From: Halogranum amylolyticum | Lineage (GTDB): Archaea; Halobacteriota; Halobacteria; Halobacteriales; Haloferacaceae | Length of the DNA: 64,000 nucleotides | NCBI RefSeq assembly: GCF_900110465.1 | Contig: NZ_FODV01000011.1 | Location: 1-64,000, forward strand | Reading direction: 5' to 3' | In this document: positions 8,032 to 17,564 of the stretch, one piece after another | How positions within the stretch are numbered: position 1 is the stretch's first letter | How the letters are laid out: each line of letters begins with the position of its first letter | The notes under the pieces: model-generated | Told to the model about the DNA's origin: nothing | The model's input: only the letters and a program-made list of their open reading frames with translations | Database searches by the model: none | Program-made: the position numbers and the translations under genes

Positions 8032-8380
8032 GGCTGATTTTTCAACCATTGGGTACCGGTCGAGCGCTGGCGGTCGGTCACGACATCGAGTTGACGATGT
8101 CGCGGAACTCGTTGAGGGTGAACGCTCGGAGTGTTTTGTGACGTTGAAGAGTACGAAGACTTCCGCTCATCACTATGGTTGGATGCTGTCATTCGGTTGC
8201 AGTTCCTCACAACTCAAGTCAACGTTCAGCTTGCATTTCTGTAATTCAATTCCTACAAGTTCCTATCTGAAGCCGAGAACCGAGCGATTATGACCCAACG
8301 GGGCTAGCGAAAGGATTCGGATAGTCACTCTGTCTACTCTCGGGGAGTTACCAGAATCGGCGTGCTGAATAGAGAGCGCG

Positions 8381-9315
8381 GGCCGTGTTTAGACGCTAGC
8401 GAGAGGCGGTGTTGCCGAGAATTATGAGTAAATGAAGCGGGAATGAGTTGAGTATGCCCACCCAACTCGCCCGCTTCACCGACAATTGCGTCGATTTATC
8501 TCAAAAAGCTGTCGTTGGTGAGCCTCAGCCACCGCTGCAGAAGGGTCGCGGTGGCTACGCTGACTGGGTTATTGTCGCAATTCACTGTCTTCGCGAGTAC
8601 CTCGACCAACCGTACCGGCGGTTGCTCGATATCCTCCACGAGATGCCTCGAATCACCGCTAAACTCGGACTTGCGGTGGATGAACTCCCCGACTTTACCA
8701 CCGTGTGCACGAGAAAACAAGATCTCGAAATGCGCATCTGGCGCGTTCTCTTGCGGTTGTCGGCTTCTCTCCACGAGTTCGGTGAAGTCCAAGCGATTGA
8801 TTCGACGAGTCTTGCTTACCGGTCGTCGAGTCACAACTACGCTAAACGAGTCAAAGACACCTTCGAGTCGGTGAAAACAACGCTTTTGGTCGATTGTACT
8901 AGCGGAGCGATTTTTGACGTTCACTGTTCGATGAACCTACCGCACGACACTCAGATTGCGTGGCAAGTGCTGATGAGAAATCTCGATCAGTTAGAAACAG
9001 TTGTCGCCGACAAAGGATCCGACTGGGATGATCTCCGCCACAAATTACGCGAAGAGGGCGTTAGACCGATGATTAAGCACCGTGAGTTCTACTCGCTTGA
9101 TGCAGCACACAACGCGCGAATTGACGATGATGTCTACCACCGACGGTCAATTGTCGAAGCAATATTCTTCTCACTTCGCAAACGTTTCGGGTCAACAACC
9201 CGGGCTAAAACGTGGTTTGGGCAGTTTCGAGAGATTGTCCTAAAGGCAGCTGTCCGGAACCATGAACGGGCAGTGAGACTCTAAGTCCTGCAATCTCACA
9301 CGTCTAAACAAGGCC
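8381..9315 (+). mobile_element. IS5-family (ISH1-like) insertion sequence
   Basis: Imperfect terminal inverted repeats bound a single transposase gene: GGCCGTGTTTAGACGC at 8381-8396 and its inverted match (ACGTCTAAACAAGGCC) at 9300-9315, 14 of 16 bases. An AGAGCGCG/AGAGCACG pair flanks the element with one mismatch and a one-base offset, so it is only a possible 8-bp target duplication. The element separates the methyltransferase from a broken FAD oxidase gene. Confidence 0.75.
8454..9284 (+). CDS. IS5-family transposase
   Basis: 276 residues from the ATG at 8454. It has DDE chemistry: first Asp in AIDSTS, second Asp in VADKGSDW, and Glu in the Y-R-E-K-type signature HRRSIVEAIFFSLRKRFG, where the usual final Lys position reads Arg. 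The N-terminal region (GYADWVIVAIHCLREYL) is typical of the ISH1 group. The frame is intact from IR to IR, so the element may be active. It is related to but clearly different from the copy at 19585-20415. Confidence 0.9.
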   Translation: MPTQLARFTDNCVDLSQKAVVGEPQPPLQKGRGGYADWVIVAIHCLREYLDQPYRRLLDILHEMPRITAKLGLAVDELPDFTTVCTRKQDLEMRIWRVLLRLSASLHEFGEVQAIDSTSLAYRSSSHNYAKRVKDTFESVKTTLLVDCTSGAIFDVHCSMNLPHDTQIAWQVLMRNLDQLETVVADKGSDWDDLRHKLREEGVRPMIKHREFYSLDAAHNARIDDDVYHRRSIVEAIFFSLRKRFGSTTRAKTWFGQFREIVLKAAVRNHERAVRL

Positions 9316-9449
9316 AAGAGCACGTATTCAGCTGACGAATCTGAGAAAAACACCCCGCACTCTTCCAGATCGGTCGTACCGGCGAGTGGCTCCGAGCTCT
9401 CATCGCTCCCGAACAACGAACCCTTGTTTCAACCGATGACAGATAGCCC

Positions 9450-10000
9450 TCAGGCCGTTGGTTTGATGTTCTGGTTGAGGTGGAATACGTTGTTGGGGTA
9501 GTATCGGCTTTGAGCTCGGCGAGCCGCCTGTAGGTGTGCTCGCCATAGGCCTCGCGAACCCGCTGAGTGTCGTCATCGGCATCGAGGAAGTTCACGTAGA
9601 CGCTTTCTCGATGGGGTTTGAGGGCCTCGAAGAACTCACGGGTCCACTCCGTGTCTGACTCGGCGAAATCCTCGTCGGGCCGCCACACGCCGTTGATGTT
9701 GATATTGTGTGGCGCGTTTCGACCGGCGTAGGCGGTGGCGTTCTCGGAAATGCGACTCACCACGCCACCGGGGTGAAAGATCACCGCGTACGATCGGGGT
9801 GACTCCGCGGCGAAGGCGTGGTCGACGAGAACGTCGATCAGGTCGTCGGACAGTTCTGGCAGGTCGGTCGACTTCCAGTAGTAATGCCAGCCATGAAGGA
9901 CGGTGCTGTCGAACCCGCTCTGATGGACCATGTAGGCTTGCGGGAGACGAGGTCGAGAAGCGGCATCTGGAGGACGATCTGCCGCCGATAGCGACTGCTC
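9450..10000 (-). pseudogene. Remnant of a berberine-bridge-type FAD-linked oxidase
   Basis: The minus frame encodes the C-terminal half of an FAD/covalent-flavin oxidase: YMVHQSGFDSTVLHGWHYYWKS, then the BBE tail YVNFLDADDDTQRVREAYGEHTYRRLAELKA. One base shift near 9505 is needed to recover the family ending YYPNNVFHLNQNIKPTA and its stop at 9450. A second shift near 9945 separates the upstream PLLDL segment. The FAD-binding half is absent. The ISH1-like element lies just downstream. Confidence 0.75.
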
Positions 10001-10155
10001 AACGCCAAAACTCATCGTCTCTTTTTTCCAAGTACTATCCAAACACAGCTGACGCAAATTCAGCACCCACTGAGCGGATCGAGAAGCTGGAATGCTACAC
10101 TTTGTTATAAGCTCTCCACCAAAATTTCAAGGAAGTCTAATTGAACACTATTCAC

Positions 10156-10788
10156 ATGTCTCGCAACAAACCATCTCGACGAACTGTCCTGCAAAAGACC
10201 GTCGCTTCACTATCGTGCACAGTCGGACTTGCTGGGTGTGCCGATGGGGGGAGTGATTCGACTGCCACTGAGGAAGGCGAGGGAGGAACAACCGAAGGTG
10301 GAACCGGAGCCACAATCGATGAAAGCGCCACGACGGACGAGATAACCACGACAAGTAGTGAGACGAGTACAGAAACCGAGGAGAGCACCGAGATGAACTC
10401 CAGTACTGAAACTGGCACTGAGACGAACCCCAGTACTGAAACTGGTACTAAGACGAGTACTGCCTCAAATGAGGCCGATATTCTCCTCGGCGGGAAGGTC
10501 GAAGCCTGGGTTGGGCAGAAGCCTGCCCGTATCGATGGACAGAATAATCCGACGCTTCAATTGACTGCGGGAACAGAGTACACGCTTATCTGGGGGAATC
10601 TCGACAGTGCTGAGCACGAACTCATTATCGAAAATGCGAATGGGCAAGAGTTAGCAGCCACAGAATCTGCCTCACAGCAGGGGGAAACACGGTCGCTCAC
10701 GTTCACAGCGTCGCAGAAGATGGCGGAGTATTATTGTGAGTATCATCCACAGTCGATGCGCGGGACAATCGAAGTCAGCGAAGAGTAG
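10156..10788 (+). CDS. Halocyanin-like blue-copper lipoprotein
   Basis: 210 residues from ATG 10156. A Tat-type lipoprotein signal (SRRTVLQKT... lipobox LAGC, lipidated Cys about 28) is followed by a Thr/Glu/Ser linker of about 80 residues with a repeated STETGT unit, then a plastocyanin-fold domain. Type-1 copper ligands are visible: His in DSAEHELI (about 157) and the C-EYH-PQSM cluster near the C-terminus (Cys, His, Met). It probably carries electrons at the outer membrane face. The neighbouring broken FAD oxidase could once have been a partner (inference). The next 200 nt are non-coding. Confidence 0.85.
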   Translation: MSRNKPSRRTVLQKTVASLSCTVGLAGCADGGSDSTATEEGEGGTTEGGTGATIDESATTDEITTTSSETSTETEESTEMNSSTETGTETNPSTETGTKTSTASNEADILLGGKVEAWVGQKPARIDGQNNPTLQLTAGTEYTLIWGNLDSAEHELIIENANGQELAATESASQQGETRSLTFTASQKMAEYYCEYHPQSMRGTIEVSEE

Positions 10789-10994
10789 TCGTTGAGACGC
10801 TCTCCATTGGTTGAGAGACAAAGAAATGGTGAGTCGATTCGATTGATTTCAGCCACAGAACAGTGATTCCGGTCGACGCTCTCACGATACATCGTAATCT
10901 CGGAACTTAATCTGTACTCGGACAGTCTTGAAGCGAGATCCACCGTGAACTTAATGCGTTTTTCGAGGTTTTCCCCAACGAGGCAGTCGACTGG

Positions 10995-11237
10995 ATGTAC
11001 AATACTAATAATCGATCGCTAGGATCGCTTTCTGAGGACGCCTATGAGCTTCTGCTGACTGCAATCGAGCCAGCACGGGGACTTGCCTTTGAAGAAGCTC
11101 TGGGTCACCTTCGGGAGGAGGGATTTTCTGAAGGTGATGCCGAGTATGCGGTCGAACGTCTCTTGTTACGGGGGTACCTCTACGAGGTCGACGGCGAACT
11201 GTTTGTTACCACGCGAGAGAACTCATCGAGCGAGTGA
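10995..11237 (+). CDS. Small winged-helix-like protein, unknown function
   Basis: 80 residues: SEDAYELLLTAIEP, ALGHLREEGFSEGDAEYAVERLLLRGYLYEVDGELFVT. The helix-helix-helix-beta-hairpin pattern resembles a small winged helix. It is convergent with the broken RPA-associated gene. A 3' fragment of a second copy lies at 19424-19507, showing that this gene and its neighbour were duplicated together. Confidence 0.6.
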   Translation: MYNTNNRSLGSLSEDAYELLLTAIEPARGLAFEEALGHLREEGFSEGDAEYAVERLLLRGYLYEVDGELFVTTRENSSSE

Positions 11238-11256
11238 TCACACGAGAAGGACCGTA

Positions 11257-11990
11257 CTACTTGGAATCGAAGCCGCCGAGATCGTCCGACTCAGCGTTAG
11301 CAGGCGGTTCCGCTGGCGGTTCTCGGTCGTGTGGCGTTGAAGCGCCCGGATTCGTCGCTTCGGTTTCACGGGCTCTGTCTGCTTCTTCGGCTTTTTGAGA
11401 CGATGCTTCTTCGGGCGTAGATCCAAGCGATTCGAGGGCTTCAATGATGGCTTGCCGGTACTGCTCTGTGTCGTCACCGGACTGCTCGTGGGCCATTCGG
11501 ACGTACTCGTTGGCTCAGTCATCGAACCGCTCAATGCGTTCAAGCGTGCGCCGAGCAGTTTCAGTCACCCATCGATTAGGAGTGTCGGCGTCGACGACGG
11601 CCAGATGCTCAGGGCGGAGTGAAACGTTGACAGTTCCGTCGTCGGTTTCGTAGGTACACGGGGTTTGCCGACAACGGCGACGAACGCAGGGGGTTCAGTC
11701 TCCCGAAGCATGCTGGCTGCTTCGGGTTGATACTGGCCGGCGTAGACGAAGACCGTCCCCATGGGATCAACGATCTGTTCCTGCCAGTACTCGTTGTCGT
11801 TGCCGGCGTCCTCTGTTTTAGTGAGCTTCCCGACGATGAACACGTGGTTGGCTTTCGCACCGGTCGGTAACAGCGCATAGATCGGCGCTCGCTCGTCATC
11901 GTCCTCCCGAAACGTGTAGGTGGCAGCGTTGAACTCGCGGGCGAACGCTCGCTGAGCTACCTCTCGCATGGGGGGTTGGCCTTGACTCAT
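11257..11990 (-). pseudogene. RPA-associated protein (COG3390-like), broken
   Basis: Three segments read as one protein: REVAQRAFAREFNAATYTF with HVFIVGKLTKTEDAG and FVYAGQYQPEA (start 11990), a middle VNVSLRPEHLAVVDAD segment in another frame, and the tail MAHEQSGDDTEQYRQAIIEALES ending GGFDSK. A two-base insertion at about 11655 breaks the frame, and a TGA near 11517 interrupts the middle. Intact homologues work with the archaeal single-stranded DNA-binding protein RPA. A diverged inverted copy at 19011-19416 carries the same frameshift. Confidence 0.8.
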
Positions 11991-12256
11991 CTGTGGTTGC
12001 TCTCTCGGGAAGATGGAATCCTTCAGGCTGTATGTATCTCGTCATAGTCACTAGTGGCATTATGACAATTATATAGAATTTTGGACTCTTTGACGTCACA
12101 GACCTCTTACCCCCTGAAATCAGCGTGCTGAACTCGGCGTGTAAGTCGGTCTGCCTCGTTTAACTTGCTCGGCCATTTTCGGTGTCCGAGCAGATTTATT
12201 TTTGTTTGTAATCATAACACAAGATATTTAGTTACTCGATCGACAGTTTCGAGTAC

Positions 12257-12784
12257 ATGAATCGACGCTCGTACGTCGTTCTTACAGGAACCCTCTTGAC
12301 CACTGGGTGTACTGGGACTGGGTCAAGTGGCTCGCCGACAACCTCTTCCACTGATTCAACTGACACAGAGACCGAAACAACCCAAACACAATCGTCTACG
12401 GAAGAGTCGGTGAAAGCGGTTTCAATCGGCTCGGAGTCTGACCTCCCGAAAGATATCAACGACCGCACCATCCAAGTGTCCAAATCGGACAGTCCGGCAA
12501 CGATCATTGTTACCAAGCCCGATGACAACGGGTTTGAGAAGCAATATGAGGCTCCCGCAGGTACCGACTTCAAACTCGATATCTACGTCGTTGACGATTA
12601 TAGGGTAACGGTCAAGACGAGTGGGAATCGCTCGAAAACAGTTGAAGTCACCGAAGAGTCGTTCACTTGTGTGTCTTCGGTAACTCACATTACTCTCCAT
12701 TCTGGAGCAATCCATGTCGCAGAGCAAGAACCGAACGCCTCGTGCGAGTCTGGAACAAGCACTACCACTACCGCCAGCGAATAG
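12257..12784 (+). CDS. Small secreted lipoprotein, function unknown
   Basis: 175 residues. Short signal MNRRSYVVLTGTLLTTGC with the lipobox Cys at 18, a Ser/Thr-rich linker to about 55, then a beta-rich domain (SPATIIVTKPDDNGFEKQYEAPAGTDFKLDIYV split around 80-115) with two Cys that may pair. AT-rich promoter-like sequence lies upstream (12195-12235). No family recognised. Confidence 0.65.
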   Translation: MNRRSYVVLTGTLLTTGCTGTGSSGSPTTSSTDSTDTETETTQTQSSTEESVKAVSIGSESDLPKDINDRTIQVSKSDSPATIIVTKPDDNGFEKQYEAPAGTDFKLDIYVVDDYRVTVKTSGNRSKTVEVTEESFTCVSSVTHITLHSGAIHVAEQEPNASCESGTSTTTTASE

Positions 12785-12944
12785 ACTTCGCTAAGAGGTC
12801 GACTCACCCTCTCCGTTCAGCACGCAGTTTCTGACAACTGCCGTGGAATAGATGGAATGACTGTCTGAATCCTTTGCTAACCCAGTAGTCGATGGGTTGG
12901 TGAGCAGGGAAGTTGTGTTGGGACGAGCACGGAGTCGCCTTGAG

Positions 12945-12990
12945 ATTGACATCCTCCCCGCCCTCAAGGGCGAGGCTTTGCGCTTGAAAT
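12945..12990 (-). mobile_element. Solitary IS605/IS1341-type element end
   Basis: TTGACATCCTCCCC followed by GCCCTCAAGGGCG, a perfect hairpin: the same terminus as at 4799 and 18690. No transposase gene is attached. The flanks 12785-12944 and 12991-13071 show nothing else. Confidence 0.5.
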
Positions 12991-13071
12991 TTCGTAACGC
13001 AACTGGTCGGCTCTGAGCACAACAACACCGATGAGAAGGAGCGTACCGAGCCTGACGGGTTAGAAGTGTAG

Positions 13072-13233
13072 TCAGATGCACTGTTTCTCGTCGATGCACT
13101 CGAACGCCACGACGTGACCGACCCATCCGGCTTGGAGACAGAGACGCTGGTGAACATCTACACGCTGCTGTCGGACGTCCAGCGGAATGCGAATGATGTG
13201 CGGAAAGCACTCGCCGACGTCTTGCTCACTTGA
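13072..13233 (+). pseudogene. Fragment of a plasmid/virus-type hypothetical gene
   Basis: A 53-codon open frame without a start reads LFLVDALERHDVTDP, then LVNIYTLLSDVQRNANDVRKALADVLL, and stops just before the ATG of the next broken gene. The helical pattern and neighbour spacing suggest the end of a real gene whose 5' part was lost, probably with the element end at 12945. Family unknown. Confidence 0.4.
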
Positions 13234-13240
13234 CTGCATC

Positions 13241-13628
13241 ATGACCGACCGATCCACGGGCAATACGGCTCTGTCCAACGCACCTCGCGGCGCAACCGAC
13301 ACTCAAAGACGATGAGGACGTTCTCGCGATGCTAGAATCCGAAGGAATCGATCGCGAGCGCATTATGAGTGTTGACCGCACAAAAGTCGATGAAGCACTC
13401 GAGGTGACAACAATGTCGGAGTCTGATGTCTACGAGATTGCCGAAAGCGAATACGTTCGGAAGGCGGAGGTCGATGAGGACGTGAAAGAGACACGCCTGC
13501 AAGGACTGAAAGACCGGCTTGCGGGGTCCGAAGAGCCAGAGACAGCGGAGCTGCGAGATGAGATCGGAGAGTGAGAACAACGCATCGAGGACCTCACGAG
13601 TTTCCGTACGGGGACAGAAGTCCACTGA
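13241..13628 (+). pseudogene. Broken hypothetical gene, coiled-coil-like product
   Basis: ATG 13241 starts a frame (MTDRSTGNTALSN) that hits TGA at about 13313. With a one-base shift it continues as LKDDEDVLAMLESEGIDRERI, VDRTKVDEALEVTTMSESDV and ETRLQGLKDRLAGSEE, passes a second TGA at 13572-13574, and finishes with EQRIEDLTSFRTGTEVH. It is an acidic, helical protein, probably from a plasmid or virus, now inactive. No function is visible. Confidence 0.45.
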
Positions 13629-13670
13629 CTTGCTTTCTTGAACGCTCTTGTGAAGGACATTGTTGGTGAG

Positions 13671-14109
13671 TCAGAGAACAGTTCGAACGATTTCTTTCAA
13701 GGCTTCTCGTCCGAGTTTACGTAGGATCTTCCGACGAAGTTCGAAGAGTCTGAGATACGCGGTGAGCTTGTCTTTCCAGATACCTCGATGCGGCGAGAGC
13801 CACCGTCGCGACAGCGACGCGTAGCTCTCGCACGGATTCACGTGTGCGTCTCCATCAACGTACTCGTCTTCGCCGTGAATAACCGCTTCTCGCCGGTACG
13901 TTTCGTCCTTCTCCAATGGGTCGTAGGCACGAAATCCGTCGATATAGACTGTCAGCGACTCCTCCTCGTGGTTACCGAGGAGGAGTCGCACCCTCGATTC
14001 GTCGGCGGATTTCGCTGGGATGACGTATCGTTGATCGCTGCCGCGATCAACGAGGACAAACACTGGTGGTTTGTCTTCGTCATAGCTTCCTCGTCCACGT
14101 TTCTTGAGT
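13671..14109 (-). pseudogene. IS1595-family (ISXO2-like DDE) transposase fragment
   Basis: The C-terminal 145 codons remain: KKRGRGSYDEDKPPVFVLVDR, then a DDE catalytic region with VYIDGFRAYDPL and the conserved HVNPCESYASLSRRWLSPHRGI, ending LRKLGREALKEIVRTVL. TAA at about 14110 closes the frame upstream and the N-terminal half is absent, so the gene is truncated. Confidence 0.8.
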
Positions 14110-14342
14110 TAAAAACATCTCAGAAATGTGCCAATACATGAGAGGTAGAAGTCCATCTTCGAGACTGAAGGCTTCCACCCGATGCCTACATTTTGCGCTA
14201 CGCAGTCCGTCACACGCTGCGTCATTCAAGTCACAATCCACCAGGTTGTGTCACCGAACCTGGACCTGTCTCGGCTTGTGCGCTGCCAGAGTCTGCCAAA
14301 ACTCAGGCGCACGGCCGTTCCTGACCCCCGCCTTCTGAGTGA

Positions 14343-14470
14343 TAGCTGGTCCGTTCGGCCCGTGACAACGAGAATCGTTAGTTTCACTTCAAACAAAGAA
14401 TGTGTTTCAGGTGCCAGTAACGCCCCGTCGTCTCGAGCAGAAGACCGGCGCAAGGCGTTCCTGGTTTTCG
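14343..14470 (+). repeat. Repeat copy A with long hairpin
   Basis: About 130 bp similar by eye to 17153-17277. Both copies contain an ACGAGAAnCGTTAGTTTCA core at the start and a long hairpin (arms CCAGTAACGCC at 14414-14424 and GGCGTTCCTGG at 14454-14464) enclosing a conserved GTCGTCTCGAGCAGAAGAC loop. It is a MITE-like element or a structured RNA relic. The rest of 14110-14592 holds no supportable gene. Confidence 0.5.
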
Positions 14471-14592
14471 TCTCGACTCTTGACACAGACGGCCCCCGTG
14501 ATGAGACTTAAGAGATCAGATATAGCTTGAGTTCACACGCCCTCTCTTGGTCGTGTTAAGGTTTAAACATTATTCTAGTGGTTTGTAGCGCC

Positions 14593-15381
14593 TCAGACTC
14601 GTCGAGTGAGGTGTGTACGAACGGCCCACTGGTACGCTCTACAGATAGCATCAAGACGAGCAATCGTCGCTAAAACTGGGTAAGTCACGTTGAGGTCCTC
14701 ATATAAGTACGAGACGAACGTATCATGTTGTCGTGTTGCGACAGAATGTTGACACGTGGTGTCTTGCAGAAATGATTGGCGGGATCGGACCAGCTCATCG
14801 CATCGAGTTCGATATGACTCTAGCGATTCATGTCGATTCTGGAGTGTGGGAAACGAAAGCATAGCAATGTGCGTCTCTCCAGCTGACGCAAGCCACGCTG
14901 ACACAGTGTCGACTGTTTCTGTGGCTTGCTCCAAGAACGATGCCTCCTGATCGAGTGTCTGTTGCATAGCCTCTGCTTCTGTTAGTCGCTGTGATGCTTT
15001 CGTCAGTATTGCTTGCTGGAGAGTACTCGAGAACGTCGTCTCGGTTGTTGGGGCAAGCGCGAGCGCGATTTCGTCAGAAAGTTCGATCCGAATTGTCTCT
15101 AGCAACGGTTCAGACTTGTCAACGTCAGCAATGCTGTGTGGACGAAGAGTTTCAGCAAACGCTGTACGAACTGTTTGACAGCCTTCACTGCCTGACGGGC
15201 CTGCTACCGGATTTGCTTTCGAGGGCATTCTCATTTCAACTGAAGAAGAGACACTCGAATCAGGAGAGAGTCGTGACACTTGAGAAATAAACGTCTCAAT
15301 TGCTGTCGATCGCGCAGTGAACGCATCGCGTTCTGCTTGTAACTGCGTTCGCGCATGACTGAGCGGCGACTCAAGCGACAT
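14593..15381 (-). CDS. Haloarchaeal DUF7260-like coiled-coil protein
   Basis: 262 residues from the ATG at 15381. Helical and Glu/Arg/Thr-rich: HARTQLQAERDAFTARSTAIETF, later EAMQQTLDQEASFLEQATE and a C-terminal YLYEDLNVTYPVLATIARLD. This pattern fits the haloarchaeal family labelled DUF7260, whose function is unknown. No signal peptide or membrane segment. It stands alone, with non-coding DNA on both sides. Confidence 0.6.
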   Translation of the reverse strand: MSLESPLSHARTQLQAERDAFTARSTAIETFISQVSRLSPDSSVSSSVEMRMPSKANPVAGPSGSEGCQTVRTAFAETLRPHSIADVDKSEPLLETIRIELSDEIALALAPTTETTFSSTLQQAILTKASQRLTEAEAMQQTLDQEASFLEQATETVDTVSAWLASAGETHIAMLSFPTLQNRHESLESYRTRCDELVRSRQSFLQDTTCQHSVATRQHDTFVSYLYEDLNVTYPVLATIARLDAICRAYQWAVRTHLTRRV

Positions 15382-15937
15382 ATTACTCCTCAACGCAGAG
15401 TGGAACCCTCACTGGTGCATGAGAAAGTTCACTCGTCGGTTGGCTCGCTCCCTGTCGGACTGTCTCAGTCCGCTGGTGTGGCAGCTGTCGTGAGGTGGTG
15501 TCACTGCAGTGACCCGACTGTTGGAAGGTATACTGTGGTGTCATATCAAATAAAATGGTTTCAATCAATATACATTTATCGGACGTGTTAATAAATATAA
15601 ATTTTGGACGCAACTGTTGCGGTGACTGTCTGTACGAGTTGAGGGACGATATCAGGATGACAGACAGAGACAACCCGTGAGGGATGGATTACTCACAAGG
15701 GAATCACGGTAGCTGTCTCATGCCTGGGACCGCACTAAGTACGGAGGCACAACCTTCAGTTGAGTTCTTTGGTATGTTCTTCATTGGAGTTTACACGGAC
15801 TGTAGGGGCTTGAGAGCCCCACTGAGGGTGACTCTTCCAGAACCACCAATCGAACTACCTACCCATCAGATAGTGTGCTAACGGTATTCGTGGAGTCTGG
15901 TGCGGTGGTTCAACTGACTCAAAAAAATCCGAGTTCG
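15382..15937. other. Gene-poor stretch with one hairpin
   Basis: There is an AT-rich promoter-like block near 15545-15605 (upstream of 14593-15381). A perfect 6-bp hairpin GGGGCT-TGAG-AGCCCC lies at 15805-15820. The only open frames are short and lack coding character. I see nothing else. Confidence 0.3.
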
Positions 15938-16443
15938 CTAACAGTCGTCTTCTTCGACCGTCGGCGTCGACTCTGTGGTTTCAGTTTCGTCCGGAGTCGC
16001 AGTCTCGTTCGGAGTCGCAGTCTCTTCTGGGGCTTCAGACGGTACCTCGCCGAAGCAACAACGTTCCCGCCGGGGGTGAGGACTGCAACCTGGTCTGACT
16101 CGTTGTTGATTACTTCATAGTCATCGTAATCAAATGTGACGTCCGCGTTAGCGACGTCGACTGCGCCTGATGCAACAACGATTGACTGGCCAGTTTCGAT
16201 CGTCGTTCCACTGGGGAACGTCTTGTCTTGACTGACGTTCGGTTTGTACTCGAACTCCATGATATAACCAGAGAGATCGACAGTCGAACTGCCTTCGTTC
16301 TTGATGACGACGTATTCTTCCTCGGAATTCACCGACGTGATAGTGAGTGAGACGTCTTCCTGTGCGAGCACAGTTTGTGCGCTTGCGCCACCTGCGACAG
16401 CGATGCCAAGCCCTGCAATGAACTTCCGTTGACTAGATGCCAC
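15938..16443 (-). pseudogene. Lamin-tail-domain secreted protein, frameshifted near the C-terminus
   Basis: The N-terminal frame gives a signal sequence (RKFIAGLGIAVAGGASAQTVLA) and a lamin-tail fold (YVVIKNEGSSTVDLSGYIMEF, GTTIETGQSIVVASG, VAVLTPGGNVVASAR). Just after this, at about 16045, a one-base shift is needed to enter the proper tail: EETATPNETATPDETETTES ending EEDDC, with its stop at 15938-15940. Without the shift the tail becomes an unlikely Arg/Lys-rich stretch. The tail DNA contains an 18-bp tandem repeat where slippage could have occurred. Confidence 0.75.
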
Positions 16444-16927
16444 TCCAGATTATCGCGTATTCCTCTATGTTCTAATAGATTGTGTGATAGAATAGAATTC
16501 CAATAAAAATAGAATATCATTCTACTGAATAGAACCGCACCATAATTATTTCAGCTAGCAATATATTATTTTAATTAGTATCAAAGAAATATTTATTACA
16601 GGTCTTGTGCGGTAGGGTCGTTGTCTCCCTGAAAAAAAAGTGATCAAACCAGAATCAGCTACCACAAAACACTCATAGAACACCTCTCAACGGAGAGATG
16701 ACAGCGGTCACAGAGAAGTGGTTCGAACAGTGGTTTCAGGCACCATACTCGACCGCCGTGCCCGTTCACTACCAGACCGCCATCTGGTCTCGACCACTTC
16801 TTCAATTCCCCCTTAGATAGGACGAGCCATAGACAGCTGTATCTCAAATTTTATATCTCATTCTAAAATTCATTGATAGCGATGGTTATTTAAGCATGAA
16901 ACGAATGGTCAATTTCATGATGAAGGG
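16444..16927. other. AT-rich gene-poor stretch
   Basis: 16450-16625 and 16850-16927 are AT-rich and promoter-like. A 40-codon plus-strand frame (16698-16820, MTAVTEKWFEQWFQAPYS at its start) is open but has no recognised relative. I do not call it a gene. Confidence 0.25.
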
Positions 16928-17155
16928 ATGATCTATCACGGCAGTAAGGGGGAGTACTATGGGGATGTTGATCTCTGGGAACGGTTCGAGTCTGGGGTGT
17001 GGACACCACAGTTTTGGAACACGGAGACCGGCGCTGAGTGGGTCGAAACAGACGACGGCGAGTTGCTTTGTCTCACGCCAACCACCTGCCGAGACATCTT
17101 AGAGGAGATACAATTTGAACGTGTGCGTGACGGTGTTCGGGTTCTTTCTGAGTAG
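16928..17155 (+). CDS. Small acidic hypothetical protein
   Basis: 75 residues: MIYHGSKGEYYGDVDLWERF, VWTPQFWNTETGAEWVETDDGEL, then CRDILEEIQFERVRDGVRVL. It is Trp- and Glu-rich with haloarchaeal codon use. An AT-rich upstream block could hold its promoter. The stop overlaps the start of repeat copy B. Family not recognised. Confidence 0.5.
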   Translation: MIYHGSKGEYYGDVDLWERFESGVWTPQFWNTETGAEWVETDDGELLCLTPTTCRDILEEIQFERVRDGVRVLSE

Positions 17156-17277
17156 CTGATCCGTTTGGCTCGTAGCAACGAGAACCGTTAGTTTCAATTC
17201 AGACAAGGAATATGTTTCAGGTGCTAGTAACGCCCCATCGTCTCGAGCAGAAGACGACGCAAGGCGTTACTGGTTCC
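17153..17277 (+). repeat. Repeat copy B with long hairpin
   Basis: Second copy of the repeat at 14343-14470. Hairpin arms CTAGTAACGCC (17224-17234) and GGCGTTACTGG (17263-17273) enclose the same GTCTCGAGCAGAAGAC-type loop. Arm changes relative to copy A keep most pairing. It begins at the stop of the upstream gene. 17278-17506 has no supportable gene. Confidence 0.5.
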
Positions 17278-17506
17278 GCCCGGTCTTCTCGGCATACCCC
17301 CCGACACCCAGAGTTACTAATCTGTCATCTATTGGGTTCTTACAAACTCACTGTCAGGCCCGTATGAACTCAAGATGTATCGATTTCCTCACCGCTCTCT
17401 GACTCGGTGTCGACCAGAGGAGACGGAACCAGTGACGCCCTACGTCAGTTCTATGCCCAAGGCGACGGGGGCCTCACTGGCAGATGAGACACGTTCTGTA
17501 TTTGTA

Positions 17507-17538
17507 GTAAAGCTAACGGATTCTCGTCGGCACGATCG
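17507..17538 (-). repeat. Inverted partial match to the start of repeats A and B
   Basis: GTAAAGCTAACGGATTCTCGTCGG read on the minus strand resembles the beginning of copies A and B (ACGAGAA-CCGTTAG). With copy B it could delimit a roughly 380-bp MITE-like unit (17160-17538). Confidence 0.35.
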
Positions 17539-17564
17539 AGACGTACGCGGCGGAGAATCGGTTG

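Noticed and set aside
8085..8145. Minus-strand stretch reading HKTLRAFTLNEFRDIVNSMS
   Set aside because: It could be a transposase tail, but 20 residues are too few to assign a family.
15684..15881. 65-codon plus-strand frame
   Set aside because: Composition is not protein-like for this organism and no motif is visible.
15970..16030. Short tandem 18-bp repeats
   Set aside because: They encode the Glu/Thr/Pro-rich tail of the lamin-tail protein; not a CRISPR or regulatory array.
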